From Coptis chinensis (Eukaryota; Streptophyta; Magnoliopsida; Ranunculales; Ranunculaceae): a stretch of 64,000 nt of DNA. The notes under the pieces are model-generated. The model saw nothing but the letters and a program-made list of their open reading frames with translations, was not told the origin of the DNA and did no database searches. Positions 21,310 through 32,385 of the stretch are shown here, piece by piece (the first letter of the stretch is position 1; each line of letters begins with the position of its first letter). Both the position numbers and the translations under genes were made by a program. The stretch is from positions 28,172,501 through 28,236,500 of the forward strand of contig CM027377.1 in assembly GCA_015680905.1 (NCBI GenBank), read 5' to 3'.

Positions 21310-21725
21310 CTAATACCCGACGGATGAAAACTGTCTAGTAGCAAACTACCCGACGGCTAGCAGCTGGCATATCCGACGGCCCGATGATAATTTGGTCTAA
21401 CCGACGGTTCATAACAGTAGAACTATCCAACGGTTTTTAACAGCAGGAATATCCGACGGTTTTTAGTAGCAGGAATATCCGACGGTTTTTGACAGCAGGA
21501 ACTATCCGACGGTTTTTGACAGCCGGCATATCCGACGGTTATTAACAGCGGGAATGTCCGTCGGCAAAGATCTTCAACCCCGACAGCCTGTTTTGACCAA
21601 TAAAAACCGTCGGAAGGCTATGCCGACCGAGCATTTTCCGACGGTCTTGCGGCAGTTTTGGTCTGTCGGGTAATACCTTTCGCGACAGCCATAGTCAGTC
21701 GGGTAAAGTCGTTCTTTTGGTAGTG
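21310..21725 (+). repeat. CACTA right subterminal array and terminus
   Basis: At least nine units of CCGACGG followed by about 20 bases (TTTTTAACAGCAGGAATAT type), spaced regularly at 28-32 bases between about 21316 and 21560, then inverted copies (CCGTCGG) and the terminal inverted repeat ending GGTAGTG at 21725. Expected binding sites for the element's TNPA protein. Confidence 0.9.
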
Positions 21726-21802
21726 AATAATCATATCAAATGAGACATAAATAATAACAAATATCATTTGCCTCACATTGACTGCATGTACATCTCCATA
21801 AC
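21726..21802 (-). pseudogene. SKOR-like K+ channel exon, 5' part
   Basis: Minus-strand exon from 21802, after a CAG acceptor, reads YGDVHAVNVRQMIFVIIYVS then FDMII and stops at the CACTA terminus. The exon continues at 3512 (GAHLIGNMTA). With the preceding exon it forms the pore signature TVGYGD, whose Gly codon is split by the intron. This half covers the outer pore and S6 helix. The AAT at 21726-21728 is the target duplication. Confidence 0.88.
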
Positions 21803-22261
21803 CTGTGGCAAAAAGAGTAAAATTTTAAAATGTTTTTGACCACCATAGGGTGATAGATGATAGAAGTAATCAATGATCTTGAAACACGATATTGTCAAAT
21901 GCAAATCGACAGAACATATAAGTGTTCTTCATAATTTTTCCATTTTCTGCATAATTATACTAACATAATTGAATATGATGAAACTATTAAGTAGTAGCAC
22001 TCTAAGGACTAATGCATCAACAAGACAGCTCTAGCAATGCAAATGTAATAATAGCCATACTGAATGTCTTTTCCCACTGATGAAAATTCCATACACCTTC
22101 TTGCAAAGTCGTTCAAAGCTGTAAACGTCCAAAATATGATTACTTATCTATTACAGTTTATTTTACTGAAAGTTGATCGTAATTTCACATTTGCAAGTCA
22201 AATTCACGGTATTCTGAATCCTTAAGTTACTTCGGTAAAAATAAAAAGGAAAACAGCTTAC

Positions 22262-22496
22262 CAACAGTAATCATGGTAACAATGGCAAAATATAGAGATT
22301 TTAAATAACGCTTTCCAAGATCGAGTAACTCCCCAAGCTTTAAGCTTCCTATCCAAGTGTAACCTTCATGGGAAGGAGGCAGAGTAGTTGCCAAGTAGTA
22401 AAAGATGCAGACAGCTGTATGAGTGCAATAGAGTTCAACAGCAATAAGTTTCACCATCCTGGTAAACAGATAGTTGATGCGGATATCCTTCTCCAT
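22262..22496 (-). pseudogene. SKOR-like K+ channel exon (S5 and pore helix)
   Basis: On the minus strand MEKDIRINYLFTRMVKLIAV, ELYCTHTAVCIFYYLATTLP, PSHEGYTWIGSLKLG and KRYLKSLYFAIVTMITVG match the S4-S5 linker, S5 and pore helix of SKOR/GORK channels. It ends at a GT donor so that TVG joins YGD of the next exon. Compared with the family about eight to eleven residues are missing between SLKLG and KRY (normally containing DYSYS..FREIDLW), in frame. The exon start is at 22496 or 22499 depending on which AG is used; using the CAG would place a stop before Met. No further exons upstream were recognised, so the copy is a partial pseudogene. Confidence 0.85.
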
Positions 22497-22499
22497 CTA

Positions 22500-23653
22500 C
22501 TGAAAAAATCTTCCTTTCTCTCACTGACCTGAATAGAGAACACTATCTAAGTTGCCAGATGAAAGTTGATGAAATTTCCCACCATATAGAATCATGAAAC
22601 ACAAAGAGAATGTGACGTAGTGACATCCTAAAACTGATCCAATTTTTCCATACTGTACACCTTACGTAGCCTAATGCATCCATGCATGTGGGCAGCCCAA
22701 CGTACACAACTACCCATGATCATGCATATAGTGAAGTAAGAGAGCCCCCTCTCCTTAAAAATAAATATATATTACCAATAACATAACAAGTTTATACACT
22801 GTGCACCAAGTTAAACAGTTTTTATTCAAGTTATCGGACGAAACTCTCATTCAAGTTTCAACAAGTTCACCTAATCAGAATTACTAAGTGAGATTGCATA
22901 ATGCGCAATTTTTGTAATTTATAAAATGTGTTCAAATAATAATTCTTTTATAACAATATATATCTGCGTGAAAACAACACTTGTAATTTCAGCTAAACTA
23001 AACGCAAAATAATAAGAGGTAAAAGAGATAACATCCATATGTAATAATATTTGCAATTTGATTTCAGTAAACTTTGAATGTTTATACAGAATTATCAGAG
23101 GAGCACCAATGAATATACTGCCATACTTGATACTTCCCTAGGTGTAATAATATCGGTCCAAAATATCAATGTCTCTCTTCCGGAATATAGGTATCTTCCA
23201 ATATATCGTATATCTGGAGTTCTAATACCGATTGGGTTATGAAATTTTCAGCTAATTGCTCTTTTCAGCTCCGGCTTTTGATGAGTATCCCACCAATTTT
23301 GTCTGTTTTTACTTTTTACTATTGCTAACAGATTTGGCACTACTATCGTCTATGGCCTTTGTTTTGAGTTTGGCACTATGGGCCATTGTTTTCGCTATAT
23401 GTGGCTTGGATGCCACTTGACTGATCTTTTTTGTGTTACAACAATGGCCATGCTTGGAATATCATTCCACTCGAAAATTTTCCAAAATACAGGAATATTG
23501 GTGTGGATTTTTATAGTAATATGAAATGAAATAGTAGTCCACGTTTGTCACACACCATCTCTTTTCATTTAGACAACTAAATCAATATAACATAATAGGA
23601 CTGGTTTTGGGAAAAGCTATGTGGTGGCTGAGATTTAATCTCATGCCCCTCAA
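22500..23653. other. No recognisable gene
   Basis: AT-rich DNA downstream (in plus coordinates) of the SKOR exons. Earlier SKOR exons (S1-S4) would be expected here on the minus strand, but I see none. Confidence 0.45.
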
Positions 23654-23915
23654 GATTAGTATTCTCAAAAAAAAAATTCTATATTAAATCAAACACTTAC
23701 TGCCAAGGTCAATAAGGAAACTAAGAGTTTCACTCCAGCTTCTTCTCCCAAGTGCCCCTGGAGATTAGCATTCTCAAAAAAGAAATTCTATATATATTAA
23801 ATCAAACACTTACTGTTGGGGTCAATAAGAATTAGTATTCTCAAAAAAGAAATTCTATATTGAATCAAACACTTACTGCCGGGTCAATAAGGAAACTAAG
23901 AGTTTCACTCCAGCT
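23654..23915 (+). repeat. Three-copy direct repeat
   Basis: Units start near 23654, 23763 and 23830 and share ATTAGTATTCTCAAAAAA, TTCTATATTAAATC and AAACACTTACTG followed by GGTCAATAAG. The first and third units also share AAACTAAGAGTTTCACTCCAGC. A T-run (23916-23940) follows. Unit lengths differ because parts are missing in the second. Confidence 0.8.
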
Positions 23916-24197
23916 TTTTTTTTTTTTTTTTTTTTTTTTTCACGCATACGCAAAAGAGAGGCACTCCCACAAAAGCACTCCAAGTTCAACTCTTCTTCAG
24001 TAACCGTTTTCAAACAATGGAGAAAACTTTAATCATAGATAATTAGACAGTAACTCAGCCACATTGTGACTGAGCAGAGCAAGTAATTTTGAAGCAATAG
24101 GTGAATAGCAATAATTTTCTAACTTCTCTTCGCTGCATCTCTTTAATCAATTGAGGTACGATTACCGTTTATTTTTGAAGTTAAAGGTATAATCATC

Positions 24198-24634
24198 ATG
24201 GAACAACAAACAGAAGTAGAAATTCATAGAGCAAGACTTCGGGAGCAATTGCGCGCTCAAAATGCTGATAATATTGAGGTATCTTTTTTTACTCATAACA
24301 CATCTTCTCCAGTTCTTCTGTACTTTTGTTAGCATCTACAATCTAAAAAGTAACAAACTGATTATGAGTTGTTATTTTTTATATTATTTATCTTATTCCT
24401 TATATTGTTTGTTTAAATCAATTTTTGTCACTTTTTGGATGAATGTATTACTATTAGCATTAAGGAAGGAAAATAAATAACAACATAAACGATTACAATG
24501 TTTCTCAGAGTTCAACTTCTTTAGCTCTTTCTCAACATTCCATCTCACAAGGATTAGTACATCAAACGGAAGTAGAAATTCATAGAGCAAGACTTCGGGA
24601 GGAATTCCGCGTTCAAAATGCTGAGAATATTGAG
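24198..24634 (+). repeat. Duplicated first exon of the Helitron protein
   Basis: Exon 24198-24278 (ATG; MEQQTEVEIHRARLREQLRA) is repeated inside exon 24509-24634 (QTEVEIHRARLREEFRVQNA). The introns after each copy also match (GTATCTTTTTTTACTCATA against GTATTTTTTTTTGTTCATA). A further matching block around 25085-25215 (TCTCAACATACTATCTCACG) copies 24408-24555. So a unit of about 350-390 bases was duplicated in tandem, with later insertions into the second copy. Confidence 0.8.
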
Positions 24635-25168
24635 GTATTTTTTTTTGTTCATACCACTTCTCCACTTCTTCTGTACTTTTGTTAGCCTCTACAGTCGAAA
24701 AAGTAAAAAAAACTGATATCTTGGTGAACTAAGCTATAAAATACCTGTTTCTTTCTACCGTAGTATGAAGAATTTTTCATCTAATTCATGGAATATTAAT
24801 CATCATGTATTAATAATTGAGAGATAATTGCTACTGGACATGTCATGATATCAATTTTTTAATACCACGAAGATTATTCTATATATTGTGAAGCAAAGAT
24901 TTGATATACTATGTTTGTTTTTGTAGTTATCTCATTTGTAAGTTGTTGGTTAACTATTAATTATGTTTAAAGCAGTTTTTGACAATTTTCAGATGCATGT
25001 ATTAATATTAGCATTCATGTTTTTTTTTTCTTTTTTATAAAAGAAATATTCTTCATTTTATTCCTTATATTGTAAAGTATATGTTTGTTTAAATCAATTT
25101 TTGACACTTAATTTCTCTATTAGCATTTAGGAAGGAAAAGAAATAATAACAGAAACGTTTACAATGTT

Positions 25169-28100
25169 TCTCATAATTCTACTTCTTAAACTCTTTCTCA
25201 ACATACTATCTCACGAGGGTTAGTACCTACTCAGCGACAATTGGCTCAACGCGCTTGCCAAGAAAAGAATCGCATGCAATAAGTATTCACCTCTCCAATG
25301 GATGTAGATGTACCTACTCTACGGAAAGGACAATATTATCTTGGTCGAATGGATGTGGATTCTGTTCTGCCATACATTGGAAAGATGAACAACTATATCA
25401 AAGTCAACTGATAAACGTAAAATGAATAGTTTTACCTACGAATAAAAGATTGAACTCTAAACGCAAGTAAAACTAAAACTGGACTTTACGTGTGATGTTT
25501 ATCAAAGATTTATTCTACTCTCGAATCTATCGAAATAGAGTGGAGTAAAAGATTCGTTCCACTCCTAGTTATTTAGCATTCAATGTTTTCTAATATTATC
25601 AGTCCTAGCCAAAGTTAGTGAGAGTAATGGTGGGAATTTTATACTACGATGCAAATTTAAATAACAAGATACGCTAATTCAAACTACGGAATTTCTAAAT
25701 TGACTATATGATAAGGAATTAGGGGGGATTGATTCCACTTTAACTCGACTTAATCAACTAACAAAGATTCGTCGTGATCCAAATTTCAATGCTTTCGCAT
25801 GTCAAAATGGTATTTCTAATCCCTAATTATACATGGTAATCTCTACCAATTAATAACTAGCATGTGAAGCAACCAAACCCAATCTCATGGTGAACTAATT
25901 ATTTTCTAGAATTGAATAGATTATCACGACGATTTCTAAGTTAACAAAGATCAAGCTTCATCAAGGCTTCTTCAACCCCCTCTAATGGAGGGTTAGCCTA
26001 GAATCATTATGCTATCATTTCCACATGGAATTAAACAAGACATGGTATAAAGATTCTAACTTTACTTGTTTGAATTCAAATGGAAACTACTCATGCAAGA
26101 TTTGATTGAAACTAATAATGACAAATAACTAAATCTATGAATTGAAATTAAATACTTAATGGAAAATGAAACTAAATTATGAAGAACAACTAACTTTATT
26201 GATCTAATAAATAAATAACAAGCGATTCAAATCCTAAATTAAAACAAGATAATAAAAAAACTAATTAATTTAATTGAATCTAAAATCTAGATCTAGAACT
26301 ATCTCTAATGGCTACTTGCTACCTAAACTAACTATTTCTTAAGAGTTAAGTTTTGTCTATTCAAATGGAGGAGACAAGATCCACATTTTCGTGAATAGGC
26401 TAAGGAGCCATGTTTTGGGCCAGAAAATCGAGCCCAAAGCCCAATTTCTTCAGTCCACAGACCCTTTTCCAGTTGGATTTGACTTCAGCAGACTTTTCAT
26501 CTACTTCTGCTCCTCTGATTGGGTTAAGGTTTGGACCATTGAAAATCTCTTTCCGAGCCGGTCGTTTTGACATAAAGTAGGCCCGATTCCGAGGTATGAG
26601 CCCAAAGATGCGGTCTTCGGAAGTTCTACTGACTTTTGTGTTCTGTTTCTGCCCGCGTTGACTTTGACTTTTCAGCTTTGACCGGGCTTTTTAAAGGCTT
26701 TTTCTCCTTGAATCTTGGCCTTTAATCACAGAACTCCTTAGCAACCAACCCTTGCTCCTTTATCTCGCCAAAGTAACACATTTCTCGCGCATAAATTGAC
26801 TCCAAAGCCCGAAATGCATAAAAACACGTGTCAAAGATTAACTCTTATTTATTACTCGTGATAATTGGTCTAAAAGTATTATTGTTAAGGGGTTAAAACT
26901 ACAGTTTTGGGCTCTTATCATCAACCAAAAATAGACCTCTATTTGGGATGTGTTGTTTACAAGGAAAGATCAAATTGCCTTTGCTTTCTGAACTGCCCCC
27001 TGCCTTTAAATCATTGTATGAAGGATTTGATGCCAATGCGAGGTCATTTCGTGGGCACATTCGGTCATACAATGCGTGTAATTCTTTTACAAGCCTTGGT
27101 GTTAATCCGAACATGCGTGTATTGCATAGGCGTGGTCCAATGTCATTTGTTATACACGGAGGACTCTACTATATTCAACGATCTTGCAGGTAGGGCCTCT
27201 ATGCCAGGAATTTGTTGTTGACGGTTGGGCTTCAACTGAACAGAACAAGTTGTGCTATTTTAGAGATCATCAAGCTGAGATTCGTGCAAAGTTGTATTCA
27301 GGATTGACAGATGTTGTAGCACTGGGACTGAATCTAGATCAAGTGGGCCAGCATCTTATTCTGCCATCGTCTCATACAGGGAGTCCAAGGCATATGTATG
27401 AGATTTATCAAGATGCAATGGCAATCACACGATACAATAAACATCCGAATGTCTTTGTTACGGTCACTGCAAATTCGAATTGGCCAGAAATTCAAAATGA
27501 GCTTAATTGTTACCAGACAACATTTGATAAACCTGCGTTGGTCGCTCGAGTATTTGAGATGAAGCGAAAAGCGATAATGAATGAAATCTTAAAAAATGAC
27601 ATGTTTGGACGTGTAGTGGCACATGTTTACACCATTGACACCATTTAATTTAAAAAACGTGGCCTCCCACACATGCATGCTCTCATATTCCTTCAACATG
27701 AGGATAAGATTCGCACCACTGAACAAGTGGATAATCGAATAGTTTTTGCCAAGATTCCAGACCCAGACACTCAACCTGCACTCTTTCAGACCGTTATGAA
27801 GTGAATGATTCATGGTCCGTGTGGTGCTGAAAACCCAGAAGCACCGTGTATGCAAGATGGCAAGTGCATGTTCCATTATCCACGAAATTTGTTGAAAAGA
27901 CAATGATGGATCGAGAAGGGTACCCTCTTTCTATGTGTTACAACACAGGAAAAGTGTACAAGGTTAAAAGCAAGATAAAAGATGAGCATACCGTTGACAA
28001 CCAAAATGTCACTCCGTACAATCCATATCTATCTGAAATGTTCGACTGCCACATTAACGTTGAAGTATGTGCATCAGTTCGGGCGGTCAAATATATCACT

Positions 28101-28640
28101 AAGTATATTTACAAGGGATTTGACAAAATAACTATGGTGCTAACTAGAGCGAATGACGAGTTCCAATAGTACATCGACGGGAGGTATATCAGACCACCAG
28201 AAGCTGTGTGGCGTCTATTAGAGTTTAGAATGAACGAGGAGGTACCAAATGTTGTTCGCTTGGCAGTCCACTTGCCTGGAATGCATCGGGTTATTTATAA
28301 AGCAACATAACCAATGGAAGAAATTATTGCTTGAGCTAAGCGTCAGAAATCAACTCTAAATGCATTTTTCGAATGTTGTGCTAAATATCCATATGCCAGA
28401 AAGTACACTTCTCAAGAATTCCCTCAACACTTTGTTTACGACAAGTCTAAGAAAATTTGGACACTCAGGAGCAAAAGTTGTTATGCTATTGGTCTAATGT
28501 ATTTTGCAAGTCCAAATGCAGATGAACATTTCTATCTTCGCTTGTTGTTAACTGTTGTAAAGTGCCCGTAATAATTTGAATCATTAAAATTTGTAGATGG
28601 TGTTCCATATAGTACATTTAGAGTCGCATGTATAGCACTT
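25169..28640 (+). pseudogene. Helitron Rep region (decayed)
   Basis: Order: PTQRQLAQRACQEKNRM (25220-), RKGQYYLGRMDVDSVLPYIG, then after the LTR-like insertion MCCLQGKIKLPLLSELPPAF (26948-), HLILPSSHTGSPRHMYEIYQ (27352-) and FVTVTANSNWPEIQNELNCY (27455-), GLPHMHALIFL (27661-27695; HMH is the HUH metal-binding motif) and VEVCASVRAVKYITKYIYKG (28063-28122), with two Tyr flanking Lys as in the two-Tyr nicking site. The stretch 28374-28570 (FVYDKSKKIW, YLRLLLTVVKCP) matches the region between Rep and helicase. Stops and frame changes occur, for example near 27645 and at 28167. Activity is not expected. Confidence 0.85.
25409..26920. mobile_element. LTR-like insertion A (probable solo LTR)
   Basis: A 1,512-bp unit with TGATAA at the left and TTATCA at the right edge (TG...CA) and the 5-bp duplication TCAAC on both sides (25404-25408, 26921-26925). 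Contains no coding signal. It is about 80-85% similar by eye to insertion B at 29665. Both are noncoding and old. Read on the minus strand it begins TGATAAGAGCCCAAAACTGT. Solo LTR of an LTR retroelement is the best reading; a small noncoding relative (TRIM or LARD type) is possible. Confidence 0.75.
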
Positions 28641-28964
28641 TGTTAGAAGATGATGAAGATGATGGAAAGCGAAATTAGATTAGAGGAGGAAACTATGATG
28701 CAAATTGGGTATCAACTACGAAGACTTTTCAGTGTTATCCTTCTAGAGTCCACTCCAACATGTCCAAAACTATTGTGGGATAGATTTGCATTACAAATAT
28801 GTGATGATCTTGCACCCAAGATGAAAACATTGTTTCTTATTTCAAAACCATCTGATGACCAAGTAAAAGACTACGACTTATTTTTATTGGACCAAATCCT
28901 TTTTGAGAGTGGTAAGAAGCTTTCAGATTTCCCAGACATGCCACTACCAAGAGAAAATTAGAAT

Positions 28965-29332
28965 GGCAAATTGGCATATTTCACCCTCGAACTTGTCAAG
29001 TTTTACCACTTACCCCCCTAAAGTTCAGTTTAGGCAATTTTAACCCTGTACTTGTAAAACGTATCCACCTTCATATTTCCGGTACATTTCCGGCACCTGA
29101 AGAGTGACGTGGAATTATATTTTATGACGGGAATTTCTAATTTTGCCGTGTCAAATTCTAATTTTGCCACGCCGGAAAATATAATTCCACGCCACTTTTC
29201 AGTGCCGGAAATGAACTGGAAAAAAATGGAGCTGGATACGTTTTACAAGTCCGTGGTTAAAATTGCCCGGTGAAGTTTAGGGGGGTAAGTGGTAAAACTT
29301 GACAAGTTCGAGGGTGAAAACTGCCTTTTTGC
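28965..29332. mobile_element. Mutator-type MITE with long inverted repeats
   Basis: A 368-bp foldback element. The ends GGCAAATTGGCATATTTCAC and (inverted) GGCAAAAAGGCAGTTTTCAC continue as a nearly perfect inverted repeat for over 100 bases (CCTCGAACTTGTCAAGTTTT, ACCACTTACCCCCCTAAA and beyond). The nine bases AATTAGAAT flank it on both sides (28956-28964 and 29333-29341), the target-duplication length of Mutator-like transposons. It has no coding capacity and lies inside the Helitron coding region, between Rep and helicase. Confidence 0.9.
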
Positions 29333-29664
29333 CAATTAGAATAAGGTAGTTGGCAATAGACTTATTTTGGAGCAACAACAACTTTAGTATGAGGGACTAC
29401 AACAGGTGGCAAATGATAATGTCAGTCGTCTCAATAAAGAGCAATGCCAAGCTTTCAATGCAGTGACGGATTCTGTGCACAATGCTAAAGGAAAATTATT
29501 TTTCTTAAATGGAGCTGCGGGTACTGGAAAAACATTTATATACAATACAATTGCAACATCATGTCGTCGTAATATCAGTAATATCGTGATTATGGTGGTT
29601 TCTTCTGGAGTTGAGACTTTATTATTGTCCGGAGGCCGAACTGCCCACTCAACATTTAGGTTAC

Positions 29665-31153
29665 TGATAATATGATAAAATTGAATATAACTCTACTCCA
29701 AATAAATAATGAATATCAAACGGAAGTAAAACTATTTCTTTTTCGTAACAGTTCTTATCAAAAATTTCTACTCTCGATACTATTGAAGTAGAGTTGGAAT
29801 AGAAGATTCGTTCCACTCCTAGTTCTTTAGCATTCAAAGTTTTCTACGACTATCAATCCTACCAAAGTCAATGAGAGTTTTATGAATTATACTACGATGC
29901 AATTTATACTAACAAGATAATGAGATTCAACTACGAAATGCTACGGGTTGAATCTATGATAAGGAATTAGGGGGGATTGATTCCACCTTAACTCGACTTA
30001 ATTTACTAACGACGAATCGTCGTAATCCGAATTGAATTGCTTTCGCAAAACAATTAATTCTTCCTAATCCCTAGTTGTTCATGGTAATCTTTACCAACTA
30101 ACATCTAGCATGTGAACGATCAAACCCATTCTCATTATGAACTAATCGTTTCTAGAATGGAATGGAAATTACGACTACTCTATGCTAACACAAATCAAGT
30201 TTCATCAAAGCCTCTTCAACCCCCTCTAATGGAGGTTTAGCCTAGAATCATCATGCTATCATTTCCATATGCAATTAAACAAGTCATCATAAAAAGATTG
30301 AAATTTTGCTTATTTAAACTCAAATGGAAACTACTCATGCAATAATTGATTTAAACTAATAATGACAAATAAGTAAATCTAAGAATTGAAGCTAATAATT
30401 AATGGAAAACGAAACTAGATTATCAAGAACTAAATATTTTATTGATCTAACAACTAAATAACAATCATTTAATACTGAAATTAAAACAAGAATAACAACT
30501 AATTAATTAATTGAACAACTAGATCTAGAACTAAGCTTTAATGGCTACTTCCTATCCTAACCTAATTCCTACTTAAGAGCTAAGTCTTGTGTGTAGAAAT
30601 GGAGGAGACCAGATCCACATTTTCGTGCATGGGCCGAGGGTCCATGTTTTGGGCCAGAAAATCGAGCCCAAAGCCCAATTTCTTCAATCCACAGGGCCTT
30701 TTTCAGCTGGCTTTGACTAAAATAGGCTTTTCGTCCACTTTTACTCCTCTGATTGGGTCAAGATTTGAAACATTGGAAAGCTCTTTTTGAGCCGGTTGTT
30801 TTGACATAAGGTACGCCCAATTCCGAGGCTTGAGTCCAAAGATATGGTCTTCGGAAGTTCTAATCGACTTTTTGTCTTTGTTTACGTCAAGGTTGACTTT
30901 GACTTTTCAAATTTTCCCGAGGATTTACAAAGGCTTTCTCTCCTTGAATCTTGGCCTTTAATCACAGAACTTCTTAGCAACCAACCCTTGCTCCTTTATA
31001 TCGCCAAAGTGGTGCATTTCTGCACATAATTGACTTCAATGTCTGGAATATATAAAAGCACGTAATTAGCATTAACTCTTATTTATTACTTACATAATTG
31101 GTCTAAAAGTATTATTGTTAAGGGGTTAAAACTACAGTTTTAGGCACTTATTA
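29665..31153. mobile_element. LTR-like insertion B (probable solo LTR)
   Basis: A 1,489-bp noncoding unit, related along its whole length to insertion A at 25409. Edges TGATAATATG and GGCACTTATTA, with the 5-bp duplication GTTAC on both sides (29660-29664 and 31154-31158). It interrupts the helicase coding region between TAHSTFRL and PLDVLEDTV. Old, probably a solo LTR of the same family as A. Confidence 0.75.
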
Positions 31154-32385
31154 GTTACCACTAGATGTGTTAGAAGACACAGTATGTGGATTTGATAAAG
31201 AATCATTGCAAGTCGGACTTTTCAAAGAGACGAAACTTATTATTTGGGATGAAGTCCCCATGCAACATAGACACTGTGTAGAAGCTGTTAATTGATCGCT
31301 CTAGGATATATGTTGCAATAAGCAGCCATTTGGTGGAATCACAGTGATTCTTGAAGGGGATTTTAGACAAACTTTGCATGTTGTACCGAAAGGTGTCCGT
31401 GAAGAATTTGTCAATGCATCATTAAGACGATCTCCGCTCTGGAGACATGTGGAAGTCTTGCATCTGGTTTAAAACATGCGGCTTGATATGACAGAGCCAG
31501 ATAACATCGACTTTGCAAATTATTTGAAAGAGGTAAATATTTACTTTAACCATATATTTTGAACTGTATTTTTGCAAATAATCTTATATAGTAGCTCATC
31601 GTCTAAGTTTAACTGATTTGTTTAGATTGGAATGAATCCGAAAGATACGGTAGAGCTTCCATTTGGGATACGACATTGCAGAAATATCGAAGAACTCATT
31701 TACTCTGTGTAACCGTGGAGGGCACAACTTCAGCTGATTTACTAAGAGAGCGTACTATTCTAGCTGCACGTAATGACGATGTCAAGAAAATTAATGACAC
31801 TGCCTTAAAATTATTTCCTGGAGATGTTATTGAATATTTAGCAGCAGATAAATCAGTTGAAAAAGATGGCAACTCTCCTGCGAATGGAGGTGATTATCCA
31901 AGTGAGTTTTTGAATTCACTTGATCCTTCAAGTTTACCTCCTTTCCAACTAAAGCTAAAATGTGGGAGCCCGATTATGCTGCTCAGAAATATAGCACCAA
32001 GAAATGGACTTTGCAATGGAACACGACTAATAGTTCTTCAATGTGTCCTAAAGTGATTCAGGCTAGGATTTTAACTGGAGACAAAGCAGGTGAGCCGGTA
32101 CTTCTCCCGAGAATTTCTTTGACGCTTTCATCTAATGACATGATAGTTCCAATGACACGACATCAATTCCCTATAAGACTCGCGTATGAAATGACGATAA
32201 ATAAATCACAAGGACAATCAGTCAAGTACGTTGGGATAGATCTACAGACACTTATTTTTAGTCATGGACAATTGTATGTGGCCCTCTCAAGATGCACATC
32301 ATCAAAAAGAATTAGTGTCATCCTTCCACCAGATGCTTCTAATTACACTAAAAATATCGTGTATCCAGAAGTTTTGTTGGAATAA

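Larger units (their letters stand above)
3513..21725 (+). mobile_element. 18.2 kb CACTA (En/Spm) transposon with captured host genes
   Basis: The left end AACTACCAAAAAAACGAC and the inverted right end CACTACCAAAAGAACGAC match at 26 of their first 28 positions. The three bases AAT stand on both flanks (3510-3512 and 21726-21728), the 3-bp target duplication typical of CACTA elements. Removing the element restores a SKOR channel exon. Subterminal arrays of a CCGACGG motif lie at both ends. Inside, in order on the plus strand, are a TNPD-type transposase (6381-9935), a TNPA-type gene (10440-11954) and then about 9 kb of captured host gene fragments. The first base of the left terminus is A instead of C and both transposase genes carry breaks, so the copy is probably immobile unless helped in trans. 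Confidence 0.93.
24198..32385 (+). mobile_element. Decayed Helitron (Rep-helicase rolling-circle transposon)
   Basis: Contains plant Helitron N-terminal domain, an HUH-type Rep region and a PIF1-like helicase in the standard order on the plus strand. It is interrupted by two LTR-like insertions (25409-26920 and 29665-31153) and a Mutator-type MITE (28965-29332), each with clean target duplications. I could not find the 5' TC end or the 3' hairpin with CTRR, so true boundaries lie outside the coding span given. In-frame stops and frame changes make it non-autonomous. Intact Helitrons nick and copy one DNA strand, and often carry gene fragments. Confidence 0.85.
28650..32385 (+). pseudogene. 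Helitron PIF1-like helicase (decayed)
   Basis: From 29406 the frame reads [20 protein letters not shown] and [20 protein letters not shown] (Walker A GAAGTGKT). After LTR-like insertion B it resumes with [13 protein letters not shown] (Walker B, about 31230), [15 protein letters not shown] (about 31347), an intron at about 31533-31625, and ends [40 protein letters not shown] and PEVLLE with a stop at 32383-32385. These are the PIF1 superfamily 1B motifs expected in plant Helitrons. The segment 28650-28961 is the linker upstream (LPREN), cut by the MITE. Frame changes and stops are present, for example around 31710 and 32040, and TAG replaces the Trp codon expected after LPREN. Confidence 0.87.
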
